Assembly: GCA_938007965.1 (NCBI GenBank)
Contig: CALLMH010000050.1
Location: 1-64,000, forward strand
DNA from: an uncultured Saprospiraceae bacterium
GTDB lineage: Bacteria; Bacteroidota; Bacteroidia; Chitinophagales; Saprospiraceae
Length of the DNA: 64,000 bases
Direction: 5' to 3'
Shown: piece by piece, positions 38,631 to 46,875 of the stretch
Layout of the letters: each line of letters opens with the position of its first letter
Numbering within the stretch: the first letter of the stretch is position 1
The notes under the pieces: generated by a model
The model's database searches: none
What the model was told of the DNA's origin: nothing
Seen by the model: only the letters and a program-made list of their open reading frames with translations
Position numbers and translations under genes: made by a program

Positions 38631-39530
38631 ATGGTACAACAATCAAAATTTACAGGAACTGGAGTTGCCATGATTACTCCATTCATAAATAATAAGGTAG
38701 ATTATCCGACAATAGAAAGAATAATTGAGCACTTAATAGATGGCGGAATAGACTATATCGTCGCTCTAGGAAGTACCGGAGAGACAGCTACTCTCAATGA
38801 AGAAGAATCTCGTAAAGTCTTAGATACCGTCATAGCAACTGTGGACAAACGAATACCTATAGTAGCTGGAAATTTTGGCGGTAATAATACACTAGAGCTC
38901 TGTAAAAAAATAAAAGGATACGACTTCAAAGGCATAGATGCGATTCTGTCATCCAGCCCAGCTTATGTGAAGCCTTCACAAGAAGGAATCTACCATCACT
39001 ACATGGAGATAGCGAAAGTAAGTCCAATACCAATTATACTTTACAATGTCCCAGGACGTACCAAAAGTAATATGGAGTGGACTACGACCATTAGACTGGC
39101 GGAAGCAAGTAAGAAATTTATCGGTATCAAAGAAGCAACTGGAGATCTTATCCAAGCTACTCGAATAATCAAAAACAGGCCGGATAACTTCTTTGTCACA
39201 TCGGGTGATGATGAGGTAGCACTTCCTATGATAGCATGCGGCGGTGAAGGTGTAATATCAGTGATAGGAAACGCATTCCCAAAAGAATTCTCGGGAATGA
39301 TAAATGCAGCTCTTAATAATGACTATCCTGAAGCAAGAAGACTAAATCTCCAAACATATGACCTCCATAAATGGTTATACATAGAAGGAAATCCTGTAGG
39401 TATAAAATCAGCTATGAAAATATTAGGCTTTGGAACTAATGATGTCAGATTGCCGCTGCATAATATGTCTGACATCAACTATAGATTACTAGAAAAGGCA
39501 GTCAGAAAAGTGATACAAACAGTAGCGTAA
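38631..39530 (+). CDS. dapA: 4-hydroxy-tetrahydrodipicolinate synthase
   Basis: Condenses pyruvate with aspartate semialdehyde in lysine and diaminopimelate synthesis (299 residues, TIM barrel). Motifs: GTGVAMITPF, ALGSTGETATLNEEE, IPIVAGNFGGNNT, and the tyrosine region PIPIILYNVPGRT. The Schiff-base lysine lies in FIGIKEATGD. VTSGDDEVALPMIACGGEGVIS follows. It feeds the same cell-wall pathway as murF. Likely last gene of the accA operon. Confidence 0.96.
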   Translation: MVQQSKFTGTGVAMITPFINNKVDYPTIERIIEHLIDGGIDYIVALGSTGETATLNEEESRKVLDTVIATVDKRIPIVAGNFGGNNTLELCKKIKGYDFKGIDAILSSSPAYVKPSQEGIYHHYMEIAKVSPIPIILYNVPGRTKSNMEWTTTIRLAEASKKFIGIKEATGDLIQATRIIKNRPDNFFVTSGDDEVALPMIACGGEGVISVIGNAFPKEFSGMINAALNNDYPEARRLNLQTYDLHKWLYIEGNPVGIKSAMKILGFGTNDVRLPLHNMSDINYRLLEKAVRKVIQTVA

Positions 39531-39591
39531 ATTAGATTTCATTCAGATAGACTTTCCAATTGTCTCTAACTAACATTAATCCATCGAAATA

Positions 39592-40587
39592 TTGAAAGAC
39601 GAACACATATTAGTTACTGGTGGTACAGGTGTCCTAGGTATGTATATAGTCGAAGCACTACTGGAAGATGGATTTACTGATATAGAGATATTCAGCCGGA
39701 GTGGAAGCAACGATCGACTATCGTTTGCTAATAATCCATATGTAACATTCACCAAAGGAGATATACAAGAACTACACCCACTCACCGAAGTCGTAGATAG
39801 ATCAGACTACATCATCCACGCTGCAGCGACCGTATCATTCAATCCTAAAAATTTTGACCTAATGCACAGTGTAAATGTTGCGGGCACGGCGAATGTGGTC
39901 AATATAGCACTAGAAAGTAATGTAAAAAAATTAATACATATCAGCTCGATAGCTGCAATAGGACGTAATGAAAAAAGTCATCCAATATCAGAAAAAACAG
40001 TCTGGTCAAATAGTAAGTACAACTCTTACTACGGAATCACTAAATACCTAGCAGAACAAGAAGTATGGCGGGCACATCATGAAGGGCTCAATCTAGCGAT
40101 CATCAATCCTTCATTGATTTTCGGTGGCAAATTATGGGATCAAAGCTCTCTGCAAATATTCCATAAAGTGTATAATGGTCTCCCCTACTACACCACTGGA
40201 AGTACAGGTATAGTAGATGCTACAGACGTCGCTAAAATGGCGCTCTTCCTCCTCCAATCTGACATAAATGGTGAACGGTATATCGCTTCAGCAGGAAACA
40301 TAAGCTACAAAAATCTATTCCAAAAAATGGCTACATTCATGGGCAGAAAAGCCCCTCAAAAACCAGCTCCCAAGTGGATGATGTCCCTATTCTGGAGAAT
40401 AGAAAAAGTGCGCAATTTACTAACTGGTAAGGAGCCAATTATTACGCGAGAGACCGTGAGGAGTTCATCACACATGTCATTTTATGACAATCAGAAATCA
40501 CAAGAACTGGGATGGGGAGAGTATCGTGGGTTAGAGAAGACTTTGGAGGAGTATTGTCTAGAGTATAAGACATTTCGAGAGAAATAA
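39592..40587 (+). CDS. NAD(P)-dependent epimerase/dehydratase family protein (extended SDR)
   Basis: A 331-residue extended short-chain dehydrogenase. The Rossmann nucleotide loop is VTGGTGVLGMYIVEALL, and the active site shows HISSIAAIG and YYGITKYLAEQEV (YxxxK). FNPSLIFGG-type residues follow (INPSLIFGG). A variable C-terminal substrate domain remains unassigned; dihydroflavonol reductase-like or sterol dehydrogenase-like members look similar. The start used is a TTG at 39592, which directly precedes the nucleotide-binding strand. No ATG suits better. Confidence 0.85.
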   Translation: MKDEHILVTGGTGVLGMYIVEALLEDGFTDIEIFSRSGSNDRLSFANNPYVTFTKGDIQELHPLTEVVDRSDYIIHAAATVSFNPKNFDLMHSVNVAGTANVVNIALESNVKKLIHISSIAAIGRNEKSHPISEKTVWSNSKYNSYYGITKYLAEQEVWRAHHEGLNLAIINPSLIFGGKLWDQSSLQIFHKVYNGLPYYTTGSTGIVDATDVAKMALFLLQSDINGERYIASAGNISYKNLFQKMATFMGRKAPQKPAPKWMMSLFWRIEKVRNLLTGKEPIITRETVRSSSHMSFYDNQKSQELGWGEYRGLEKTLEEYCLEYKTFREK

Positions 40588-40744
40588 TAAAGAAGCATCA
40601 TCTACTGACAAAATGCCCGTCCACATCAAATTCCCTACCCCCAATTGACATCTTTACACCTATCTCTGTGACATAATGACCCACTGGCCACAATGGCGCA
40701 ACTATTGATATAAATAAATAGTGTTACAAAAATTAAAAGATATA

Positions 40745-41293
40745 ATGAGCAAAGATAAATCTACCGATGCAAAAGCATCTGAAGAGAAAGATGAAGTAAA
40801 AAAAGCATCAAAATCTAAAAAACCTAAAGTAGCTGATCTACTTTCAGAGATAGAAGAGTTGAATATTCAATTAGCTGAATCGAAAGATAAGCACTTGAGA
40901 CTCTTCGCTGAGTTCGATAATTTCAAAAAGAGAAATATCAGAGAGCGAATGGATCTGATCAATAATGCTGGAAGAGATACATTATCATCAATGCTTCCAA
41001 TAGTAGATGACTTCGATAGAGCAAAAGCAAGTGCCGAAGACGAGAACACAGAAGAAACACTGAGCGAAGGGGTATTGATGGTGTACAACAAACTGTACAG
41101 CGTCCTAGAAAGTAAAGGGTTGAAAAAAATGGTAAGCAATGGTGAGACATTCGATCCAGAACTCCACGAAGCCATCACTAAGATACCGGCTCCATCAGAG
41201 GAGATGAAAGGGAAGGTGATCGACACTATCGAAGCGGGCTTCTACTTAAATGACAAGATCATCAGACACGCTAAGGTGGTCGTCGGAGAATAA
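40745..41293 (+). CDS. grpE: Nucleotide exchange factor GrpE
   Basis: Co-chaperone (182 residues) that releases ADP from DnaK. A charged N-terminal stretch (KDKSTDAKASEEKDE) leads into the long coiled coil and the diagnostic LRLFAEFDNFKKRNIRER. The beta-wing domain follows with LESKGLKKM, FDPELHEAI and VIDTIEAGFYLNDKIIRHAKVVV. A GTG at 40721 could add eight residues; the ATG was preferred. Dnak itself is not in the window. dnaJ follows 67 bases later. Confidence 0.95.
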   Translation: MSKDKSTDAKASEEKDEVKKASKSKKPKVADLLSEIEELNIQLAESKDKHLRLFAEFDNFKKRNIRERMDLINNAGRDTLSSMLPIVDDFDRAKASAEDENTEETLSEGVLMVYNKLYSVLESKGLKKMVSNGETFDPELHEAITKIPAPSEEMKGKVIDTIEAGFYLNDKIIRHAKVVVGE

Positions 41294-41360
41294 AAATATT
41301 CCCGAAAAAGATTTGAAGTCACATCATATCAAAGTGACATCGACAAGAAAATAAAACAGA

Positions 41361-42533
41361 ATGGCAAAAAGAGATTTTTACGAGATATTGGGTGTGGATA
41401 AGAATGCAGATGCTTCTACAATCAAAAAAGCATATCGTAAGACTGCGATGAAATTTCACCCTGATCGTAATCCAGACAATAAGGAGGCAGAGGAAAAATT
41501 CAAAGAAGCAGCTGAAGCATACGAGGTACTTAGCGACTCTGATAAGAAAGCTAGATATGATAGATATGGTCATGCAGGTGTAGACCCTAATCAAGGTGGT
41601 GGATTCCGAGGCGGTCGTGGTGGCATGACCATGGAAGATATCTTTGAGCAGTTTGGTGATGTATTCGGTGGTGGGGGCGGTAGCCCGTTTGACAGTTTCT
41701 TCGGCGGTGGTCAAAGATCAAGAGGAGGAGCAAGAACAGGCCAAAAAGGCAGCAACCTTAGAATCAAAGTCTCATTATCCCTTGAAGAAATAGCTACAGG
41801 AATAACAAAGAAAATCAAGGTAAAAAAGCAAAAAACTTGTGAGCCTTGTGACGGGTCTGGTGCCAAAGATAAGTCTTCTGTAAAGACTTGTGGAACATGT
41901 GGCGGATCTGGATATGTACGTCAGATCAAATCTACCTTCTTAGGTCAGATGCAGACAACAGCTACATGTCCTACCTGCGGCGGTGCGGGTACCCAAGTAA
42001 CCGCTAAATGCTCAACCTGCAAAGGTGAAGGTCGACAACTAGGAGAAGAAACTATCTCAATAGACATCCCCGCTGGAGTAGAAGATGGAATGCAACTGAG
42101 CATGAGAGGCACTGGAAATGCTGGTAAAAACGGAGGTCCAAAAGGTGACCTCTTGATCAATATCGTAGAAAAACCTCACGAGCACTTCAGCAGAGATGGT
42201 AAAAATGTAATCTATGATCTATTTATAAACTTTGCAGATGCAGCATTGGGTACATCAATCGAAGTGCCTACTCTAACTAGTAAAGTAAAAATAAAAGTTC
42301 CACCCGGTACTCAAGGAGGTAAAATATTCAGATTAAGAGAAAAAGGTCTACCAAGCGTACAGAGCTATGGTACGGGAGATCAACTGATCAATGTCAATAT
42401 ATGGACGCCTAAACAAGTCAATGATGAAGAGAAGAAACTTTTGGAGCAACTAAGAACTATGCCGAATTTCGCTCCTAATCCCGGTAAAAACGAAAAGGGA
42501 TTCTTCGATAGAATGAGAGATTATTTTTCATAG
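41361..42533 (+). CDS. dnaJ: Chaperone protein DnaJ
   Basis: Hsp40 co-chaperone (390 residues) that stimulates DnaK. The J domain has [13 protein letters not shown] and the HPD motif ([10 protein letters not shown]). A Gly/Phe-rich linker follows ([10 protein letters not shown]). Four zinc-binding CxxCxGxG-type repeats occupy about 155-225 ([32 protein letters not shown]). The substrate-binding C-terminal barrels have [12 protein letters not shown] and [14 protein letters not shown]. Complete class A DnaJ, downstream of grpE. Confidence 0.97.
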   Translation: MAKRDFYEILGVDKNADASTIKKAYRKTAMKFHPDRNPDNKEAEEKFKEAAEAYEVLSDSDKKARYDRYGHAGVDPNQGGGFRGGRGGMTMEDIFEQFGDVFGGGGGSPFDSFFGGGQRSRGGARTGQKGSNLRIKVSLSLEEIATGITKKIKVKKQKTCEPCDGSGAKDKSSVKTCGTCGGSGYVRQIKSTFLGQMQTTATCPTCGGAGTQVTAKCSTCKGEGRQLGEETISIDIPAGVEDGMQLSMRGTGNAGKNGGPKGDLLINIVEKPHEHFSRDGKNVIYDLFINFADAALGTSIEVPTLTSKVKIKVPPGTQGGKIFRLREKGLPSVQSYGTGDQLINVNIWTPKQVNDEEKKLLEQLRTMPNFAPNPGKNEKGFFDRMRDYFS

Positions 42534-42553
42534 AAAAAACAAAATAACCAATA

Positions 42554-42588
42554 AATAAGGATATTCTGAAATACAGAATATCCTTATT
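42554..42588. terminator. Bidirectional terminator-like hairpin after dnaJ
   Basis: A perfect 15-bp inverted repeat (AATAAGGATATTCTG / CAGAATATCCTTATT, five-base loop) lies 20 bases after dnaJ. It is between convergent genes, and A/T-rich flanks on both sides suit use from either strand. The remaining bases to 42773 show no gene. Confidence 0.75.
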
Positions 42589-42773
42589 TCATTACCGTTT
42601 TTCTAACTACTTCCGAAAAGATTACCTCCGTGTTATTGATTTAATCGTAAAAATAATGCACAATTTTTTTAAGCCTCTCCCCTTGCGCTCACCGCTAGCT
42701 TTCATTTCTGGCTTACCACAGAAACGAAAAAAACCGAGGTTTCATCTAGCCATTAACGAAGAAAATTACGCTG

Positions 42774-43439
42774 CTATTTTTTCTTCTTTTTCCTCTCTTC
42801 CTTACTCTTAAAATCTCCGTTTCGCCAGGCATCTATGAATTTCTTCCAAGCGAGAGGATTAAAGATGTTCTGCGGCTTGGTCTGTCCTACATAACGGAAG
42901 TTACTGGCATTTTGTCTCAATTCTAATCCTACTGTTTCTCGTCCGTCAGCTGGAATCGAATATCTTAACTCATCGAGCACTTCTTTGGCTAGGTTTTCAT
43001 CGGCTTTTTCTCTAAGATCGTCACTTATATCTATAGCTAAAAACTCATATTTGAAATACTCTCTATCTGGCCATGGATATATTACCGCCTCTGGAAGTAA
43101 TAGACTGTCCTCACTCATGATCTGTACGTAGGAGTACATCTGCCTTGATAGCGTATCTGGTATGGTATATTCTGCATCTCTGAATCCAATACTGGTAAAT
43201 CGTACAGTCTCACCCTTTCTAGCTACAATAGAGAAGAAACCATCACGATCAGAGTTCGTACCTCGACTGCTTCCCACTATACCTATATTCGTATATGGAA
43301 GTACGATCACGTCACCATCGTCACCTTCGGTAACAACGAGTCCAGAAAACTGTATTACACTATCTTGAACGGTTTTCTTCTGAGCACTTACACTGAGACT
43401 TCCTAAAACCATAACCACCAATAACAATACTATCCTCAT
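42774..43439 (-). CDS. Carboxypeptidase-regulatory-like domain protein, exported
   Basis: A 221-residue exported protein. The signal peptide ends near residue 19 (GSLSVSAQ). An Ig-like CarboxypepD_reg domain follows (YTNIGIVGSSRGTNSDRDGFFSI, RFTSIGFRDAEY), the type often found at the start of TonB-dependent receptors and surface proteins in this phylum. The C-terminal part (EAVIYPWPDREYFKYEF, then NPLAWKKFIDAW) matches stand-alone members; it ends in a poly-Lys tail. Function is unknown. It lies downstream of yidC on the same strand. Confidence 0.75.
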   Translation of the reverse strand: MRIVLLLVVMVLGSLSVSAQKKTVQDSVIQFSGLVVTEGDDGDVIVLPYTNIGIVGSSRGTNSDRDGFFSIVARKGETVRFTSIGFRDAEYTIPDTLSRQMYSYVQIMSEDSLLLPEAVIYPWPDREYFKYEFLAIDISDDLREKADENLAKEVLDELRYSIPADGRETVGLELRQNASNFRYVGQTKPQNIFNPLAWKKFIDAWRNGDFKSKEERKKKKK

Positions 43440-43570
43440 AATTAATACAGATTGACATTATACTCTTTCAATTCTAAGCTTAGAAACGATATTGAAGTTC
43501 GAATAGGCGATGGATTTCATGATTTAACACTAAATTAATGCGCTAATTGTCTTCCTATTAATTCGCGATC

Positions 43571-45448
43571 TTACTTCTTTTTATTTTTTGCTTGCGCCGC
43601 TTGTTGTTGCTTCATCGCTTCTTCCATTCTTTGTTGAAACTTATTCACTTTCTTAGGTGCCGCTTTTTTGGCCTTTAATTCCGCTTGTAATTTTTCATCA
43701 TTGAACACAAATGACTTAGTGATTACCGTCTGCCCTATGTTGATCAAGTTACTAAAGAACATATAGCAAGTAAGTCCCGATGCATATGTATTAAAAAAGC
43801 CGAAAAACATTACTGGCATCAGATACTGCATATATTTCATCGCAGGATTTGCTGACATGTCCATATGCTTAGTATTATAGTATGTATAGATCAGCATACT
43901 CACAGAATATAGAATGGTAAACAAACTCAAATGATCTCCAACAAATGGAATATTGAATGGCAGATGGAAGAAATCATCGTAAGAAGATAGATCCTGTGCC
44001 CATAAAAATGACTCCTGTCTAAAAGATATAGAAGCTGGGAAGAACCTGAATAATGCATACCAAATCGGCATCTGGATGATCATAGGCAGACATCCACCGA
44101 GCGGACTCACGCCATACTCTTTGTAGATTTTCATCGTCTCCATTTGCTTCTTTTGCGGCTCATCTTTGTACTTATCTGTCAAGTGTGCCAACTGAGGCTT
44201 CAGTGCCCCCATGAGCGCTTGAGAATGAAGCATCTTGTACATAAGCGGATAGAGTAACATCTTTATAATGAATATTACTAAGATAATCACCACTCCAAGA
44301 CTACCTATATACTTCGAGAAAAAGTCAAACACTGGTCTGATCACCCACCGATTGATCGTACCAAAAATACTATTACCAAAAGGAATGATATATTCTAACG
44401 ACAGGTCATATGCTTTCAAATTATTGTACTCATTTGGTCCGATGTACATAGCCATATCGAAGCTACTGCCACCGATTGGAATCTCTAGCTGCGTAGTGAG
44501 TTTCTCAATGTGAGAGATTGGTTTATCCTCTTCGATTTCATTCTTTATACTTTCTACTATTCCTGATTCAAATGGTGTGTTTATTGCCATCAATGTAGAG
44601 TTAAAGTATTGATTAGAGTGCGATATCCAATCTAGCTTCTCCTCGTCAAGCACTTCCTTATCATCTTGCATACAGCCACAGTCACTAGGATCACTATCAT
44701 CGTGTTCCTTATAATATACCGCAGAATATTGTTGCTCGAACTGTGCATTACGCTCATAATCGTGAAGGTAGTTTTCCCAATTGAAGCCTATCGTATTCGC
44801 TTTGGCATTGAATACTTTATCGAGACCAGCATAATCAATTTTATAATCTAGATTATATCCATCATCCAACGTGTAGATCTGCTGAAAAGAACCACCTGTA
44901 CTAGCCTGCGCTGTAAAGGTTATCTTATTGCCCGATTGACTTCCTGTGAAATACAAATCCTCAGTTGATACATATCCACTAGGAGCTGATGCAATAGGAA
45001 GTAAATACTCAAACTTATTCCGCTCATCACTTAGAAGCTCGACAAGCTCTTCTGTCATATCTTCACCTCTGATATACTTTCGTTTTGTATAGTTTTTCAG
45101 TTTTACAGATGTAACTTTACCTCCCTTACTCGATAATGTAACGACTACCTTATCATTTTCCAATGTGTAATCTCTCGCTGTACCTACTGAAGCCGATGCG
45201 AGGGGACCGTAGATCCCTGCATTCTGTGCCATTCGTACTGAGTCTGGAATCTGAACTTCTGAAGTCTTTGCGATAAAATTATCAGCGGCAACCCTATCAA
45301 GACTATCCGCAGCGATCTGGACATTAGCGATAGAATCCTGCATCCTCTTATGATTAGCCAGTTCAGCTTCACTTGGTTTATTCAGATATGACCAAACGAA
45401 TAAGGTCGCAAATAAAAGTATAAATCCAATAATATGATTCTTTTCCAT
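43571..45448 (-). CDS. yidC: Membrane protein insertase YidC
   Basis: Inserts and folds inner-membrane proteins with or after Sec (625 residues). An N-terminal anchor (IIGFILLFATLFVWSYL) is followed by a large periplasmic P1 domain. The C-terminal conserved core has the helices around VVIILVIFIIKMLLYPLMYKM and the cytoplasmic coiled hairpin LTDKYKDEP. PLGGCLPMIIQMPIWYALFRFF is the signature of the family. A basic Lys/Gln-rich tail probably contacts ribosomes. A -7-like element lies at 45504-45511. Confidence 0.97.
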   Translation of the reverse strand: MEKNHIIGFILLFATLFVWSYLNKPSEAELANHKRMQDSIANVQIAADSLDRVAADNFIAKTSEVQIPDSVRMAQNAGIYGPLASASVGTARDYTLENDKVVVTLSSKGGKVTSVKLKNYTKRKYIRGEDMTEELVELLSDERNKFEYLLPIASAPSGYVSTEDLYFTGSQSGNKITFTAQASTGGSFQQIYTLDDGYNLDYKIDYAGLDKVFNAKANTIGFNWENYLHDYERNAQFEQQYSAVYYKEHDDSDPSDCGCMQDDKEVLDEEKLDWISHSNQYFNSTLMAINTPFESGIVESIKNEIEEDKPISHIEKLTTQLEIPIGGSSFDMAMYIGPNEYNNLKAYDLSLEYIIPFGNSIFGTINRWVIRPVFDFFSKYIGSLGVVIILVIFIIKMLLYPLMYKMLHSQALMGALKPQLAHLTDKYKDEPQKKQMETMKIYKEYGVSPLGGCLPMIIQMPIWYALFRFFPASISFRQESFLWAQDLSSYDDFFHLPFNIPFVGDHLSLFTILYSVSMLIYTYYNTKHMDMSANPAMKYMQYLMPVMFFGFFNTYASGLTCYMFFSNLINIGQTVITKSFVFNDEKLQAELKAKKAAPKKVNKFQQRMEEAMKQQQAAQAKNKKK

Positions 45449-45503
45449 TGTATGTTTTTGCTTTCGAAATGAGGCATTAATATCAGAGCCTCAAAAGTCG
45501 GTG

Positions 45504-45511
45504 CAAATGTA
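45504..45511 (-). promoter_or_regulatory. Putative -7 element upstream of yidC
   Basis: TACATTTG on the minus strand, 55 bases before the yidC start, matches TAnnTTTG. The -33 position reads ATCG at 19-base spacing, which is weak. Confidence 0.4.
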
Positions 45512-45673
45512 CAATTTTTCGTGCCTTATTCGATACAATGAGAGAAATGATCGACAGGAAACAAACAATTTACACGCACTTTTCTAGGATAGATTCCTTT
45601 TATTCATTAAAAAAGACTAAATATTCTCGGTTCAAAAACTTAGACGTTCATCTGCCTACTTTTCTACCGACCT

Positions 45674-46660
45674 CTACCAACGATGATGTACGGAGGGCCG
45701 AATCATGGATGTATAGATATCTTTTATTGCATCCATTTCATTTTTTGAAAAATCTCGAATATCTAATGCGCGCAGGTTGGAATGCAATTGCTCTACTTTG
45801 GATACTCCCGGTATGACACAACTTACTTCTTGCCACATCAAGATCCATTTTAGTGCAGATTGAACTAGTTCGAATTGATCTGGAAGTATAGATTTCAATT
45901 TTTCTACAGCCTCGAGTCCCAGATTGAAATCTACTCCTGCAAAAGTCTCTCCTTGATCAAAAGCTTCCCCCTTACGGTTAAACTGACGATGATCTTCTTT
46001 CGAGAAGCTAGACTCCGGATTGAACTTACCCGTAAGTAGTCCACTCGCTAAAGGCACCCTTGCTATAATACCGATATTTCGTTTTTTTGCCTCCTTAAAA
46101 AATAATTCCGATGGACGGTGCCTGAACATATTAAAAATGATTTGCACAGTATGTACGTTTGGATATTCTATAGCTTTCAGTGCTTCTTCAATTTTCTCGA
46201 CACTTACTCCTAAGTTTAATATCTTACCTTCTTCTTTGAGTTTTTCGAATTCTTCAAATATTTCTTGCCTATAATATACTTCCGTGGGAGGACAATGCAA
46301 CTGGACCAAATCTAGACAATCTAATCCAGTGTTTCTTAAGCTTTGTTCCACGTACTTTCTAAGGATTTTGGGTTGATATCCCTCGCTTACATGCGGATTT
46401 ATAAATCTTCCACATTTTGTCGCGATATATATTTTTTCCTTGCGTAATCGGATTAAATCTCCCACTGCACGTTCACTTTTTCCATTTTCATAAACGTCTG
46501 CCGTATCTATGAAATTCACCCCAGCATCAACCGCCTCATTTAGGATTCGTTCTGCATTATTACCATCAAAACCACTTCCCCATTTACCACCTACTTGCCA
46601 AGTCCCTAGGCTCAATTCTGAAATTTCTAATCCTGTCTTTCCAAGTACCCTATAATTCAT
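45674..46660 (-). CDS. Aldo/keto reductase
   Basis: NADPH-dependent oxidoreductase of the aldo/keto reductase family (328 residues). It begins MNYRVLGKTGLEISELSLGTWQ. The catalytic tetrad can be traced: Asp in FIDTADVYENGKSE, Tyr in the same block, Lys in YIATKCGRF and His in LVQLHCPP. The C-terminus (WQEVSCVIPGVSKVEQL) holds the cofactor-binding region. The ATG at 46660 was preferred; an upstream ATG at 46690 adds ten residues not seen in the family. Substrate is unknown. Confidence 0.92.
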   Translation of the reverse strand: MNYRVLGKTGLEISELSLGTWQVGGKWGSGFDGNNAERILNEAVDAGVNFIDTADVYENGKSERAVGDLIRLRKEKIYIATKCGRFINPHVSEGYQPKILRKYVEQSLRNTGLDCLDLVQLHCPPTEVYYRQEIFEEFEKLKEEGKILNLGVSVEKIEEALKAIEYPNVHTVQIIFNMFRHRPSELFFKEAKKRNIGIIARVPLASGLLTGKFNPESSFSKEDHRQFNRKGEAFDQGETFAGVDFNLGLEAVEKLKSILPDQFELVQSALKWILMWQEVSCVIPGVSKVEQLHSNLRALDIRDFSKNEMDAIKDIYTSMIRPSVHHRW

Positions 46661-46875
46661 TAACCTATTATTTGCTATAAAAATAATCAAATCTTCCTCA
46701 GTAAATAATGCACATATTTCAAAATCTGTAATCTGAAGTTATCTTATGCACCTTTACCTCATTAATCGACAGTTAAATTACTATAAATTTTTAATTTCGT
46801 ATTATTGTTCGCGAACCGACCAAATACTTGATGTCAGTTTCGATATCCAACATTTTAATAACTAAAGAATTATAA

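Noticed and set aside
41319-41714. 131-residue minus-strand frame over the start of dnaJ
   Set aside because: Shadow of the J domain and Gly-rich region; low-complexity Thr/Ser/Ile composition.
45538-45816. 92-residue plus-strand frame between yidC and the aldo/keto reductase
   Set aside because: Its second half is antisense to the reductase C-terminus and no motif is present.
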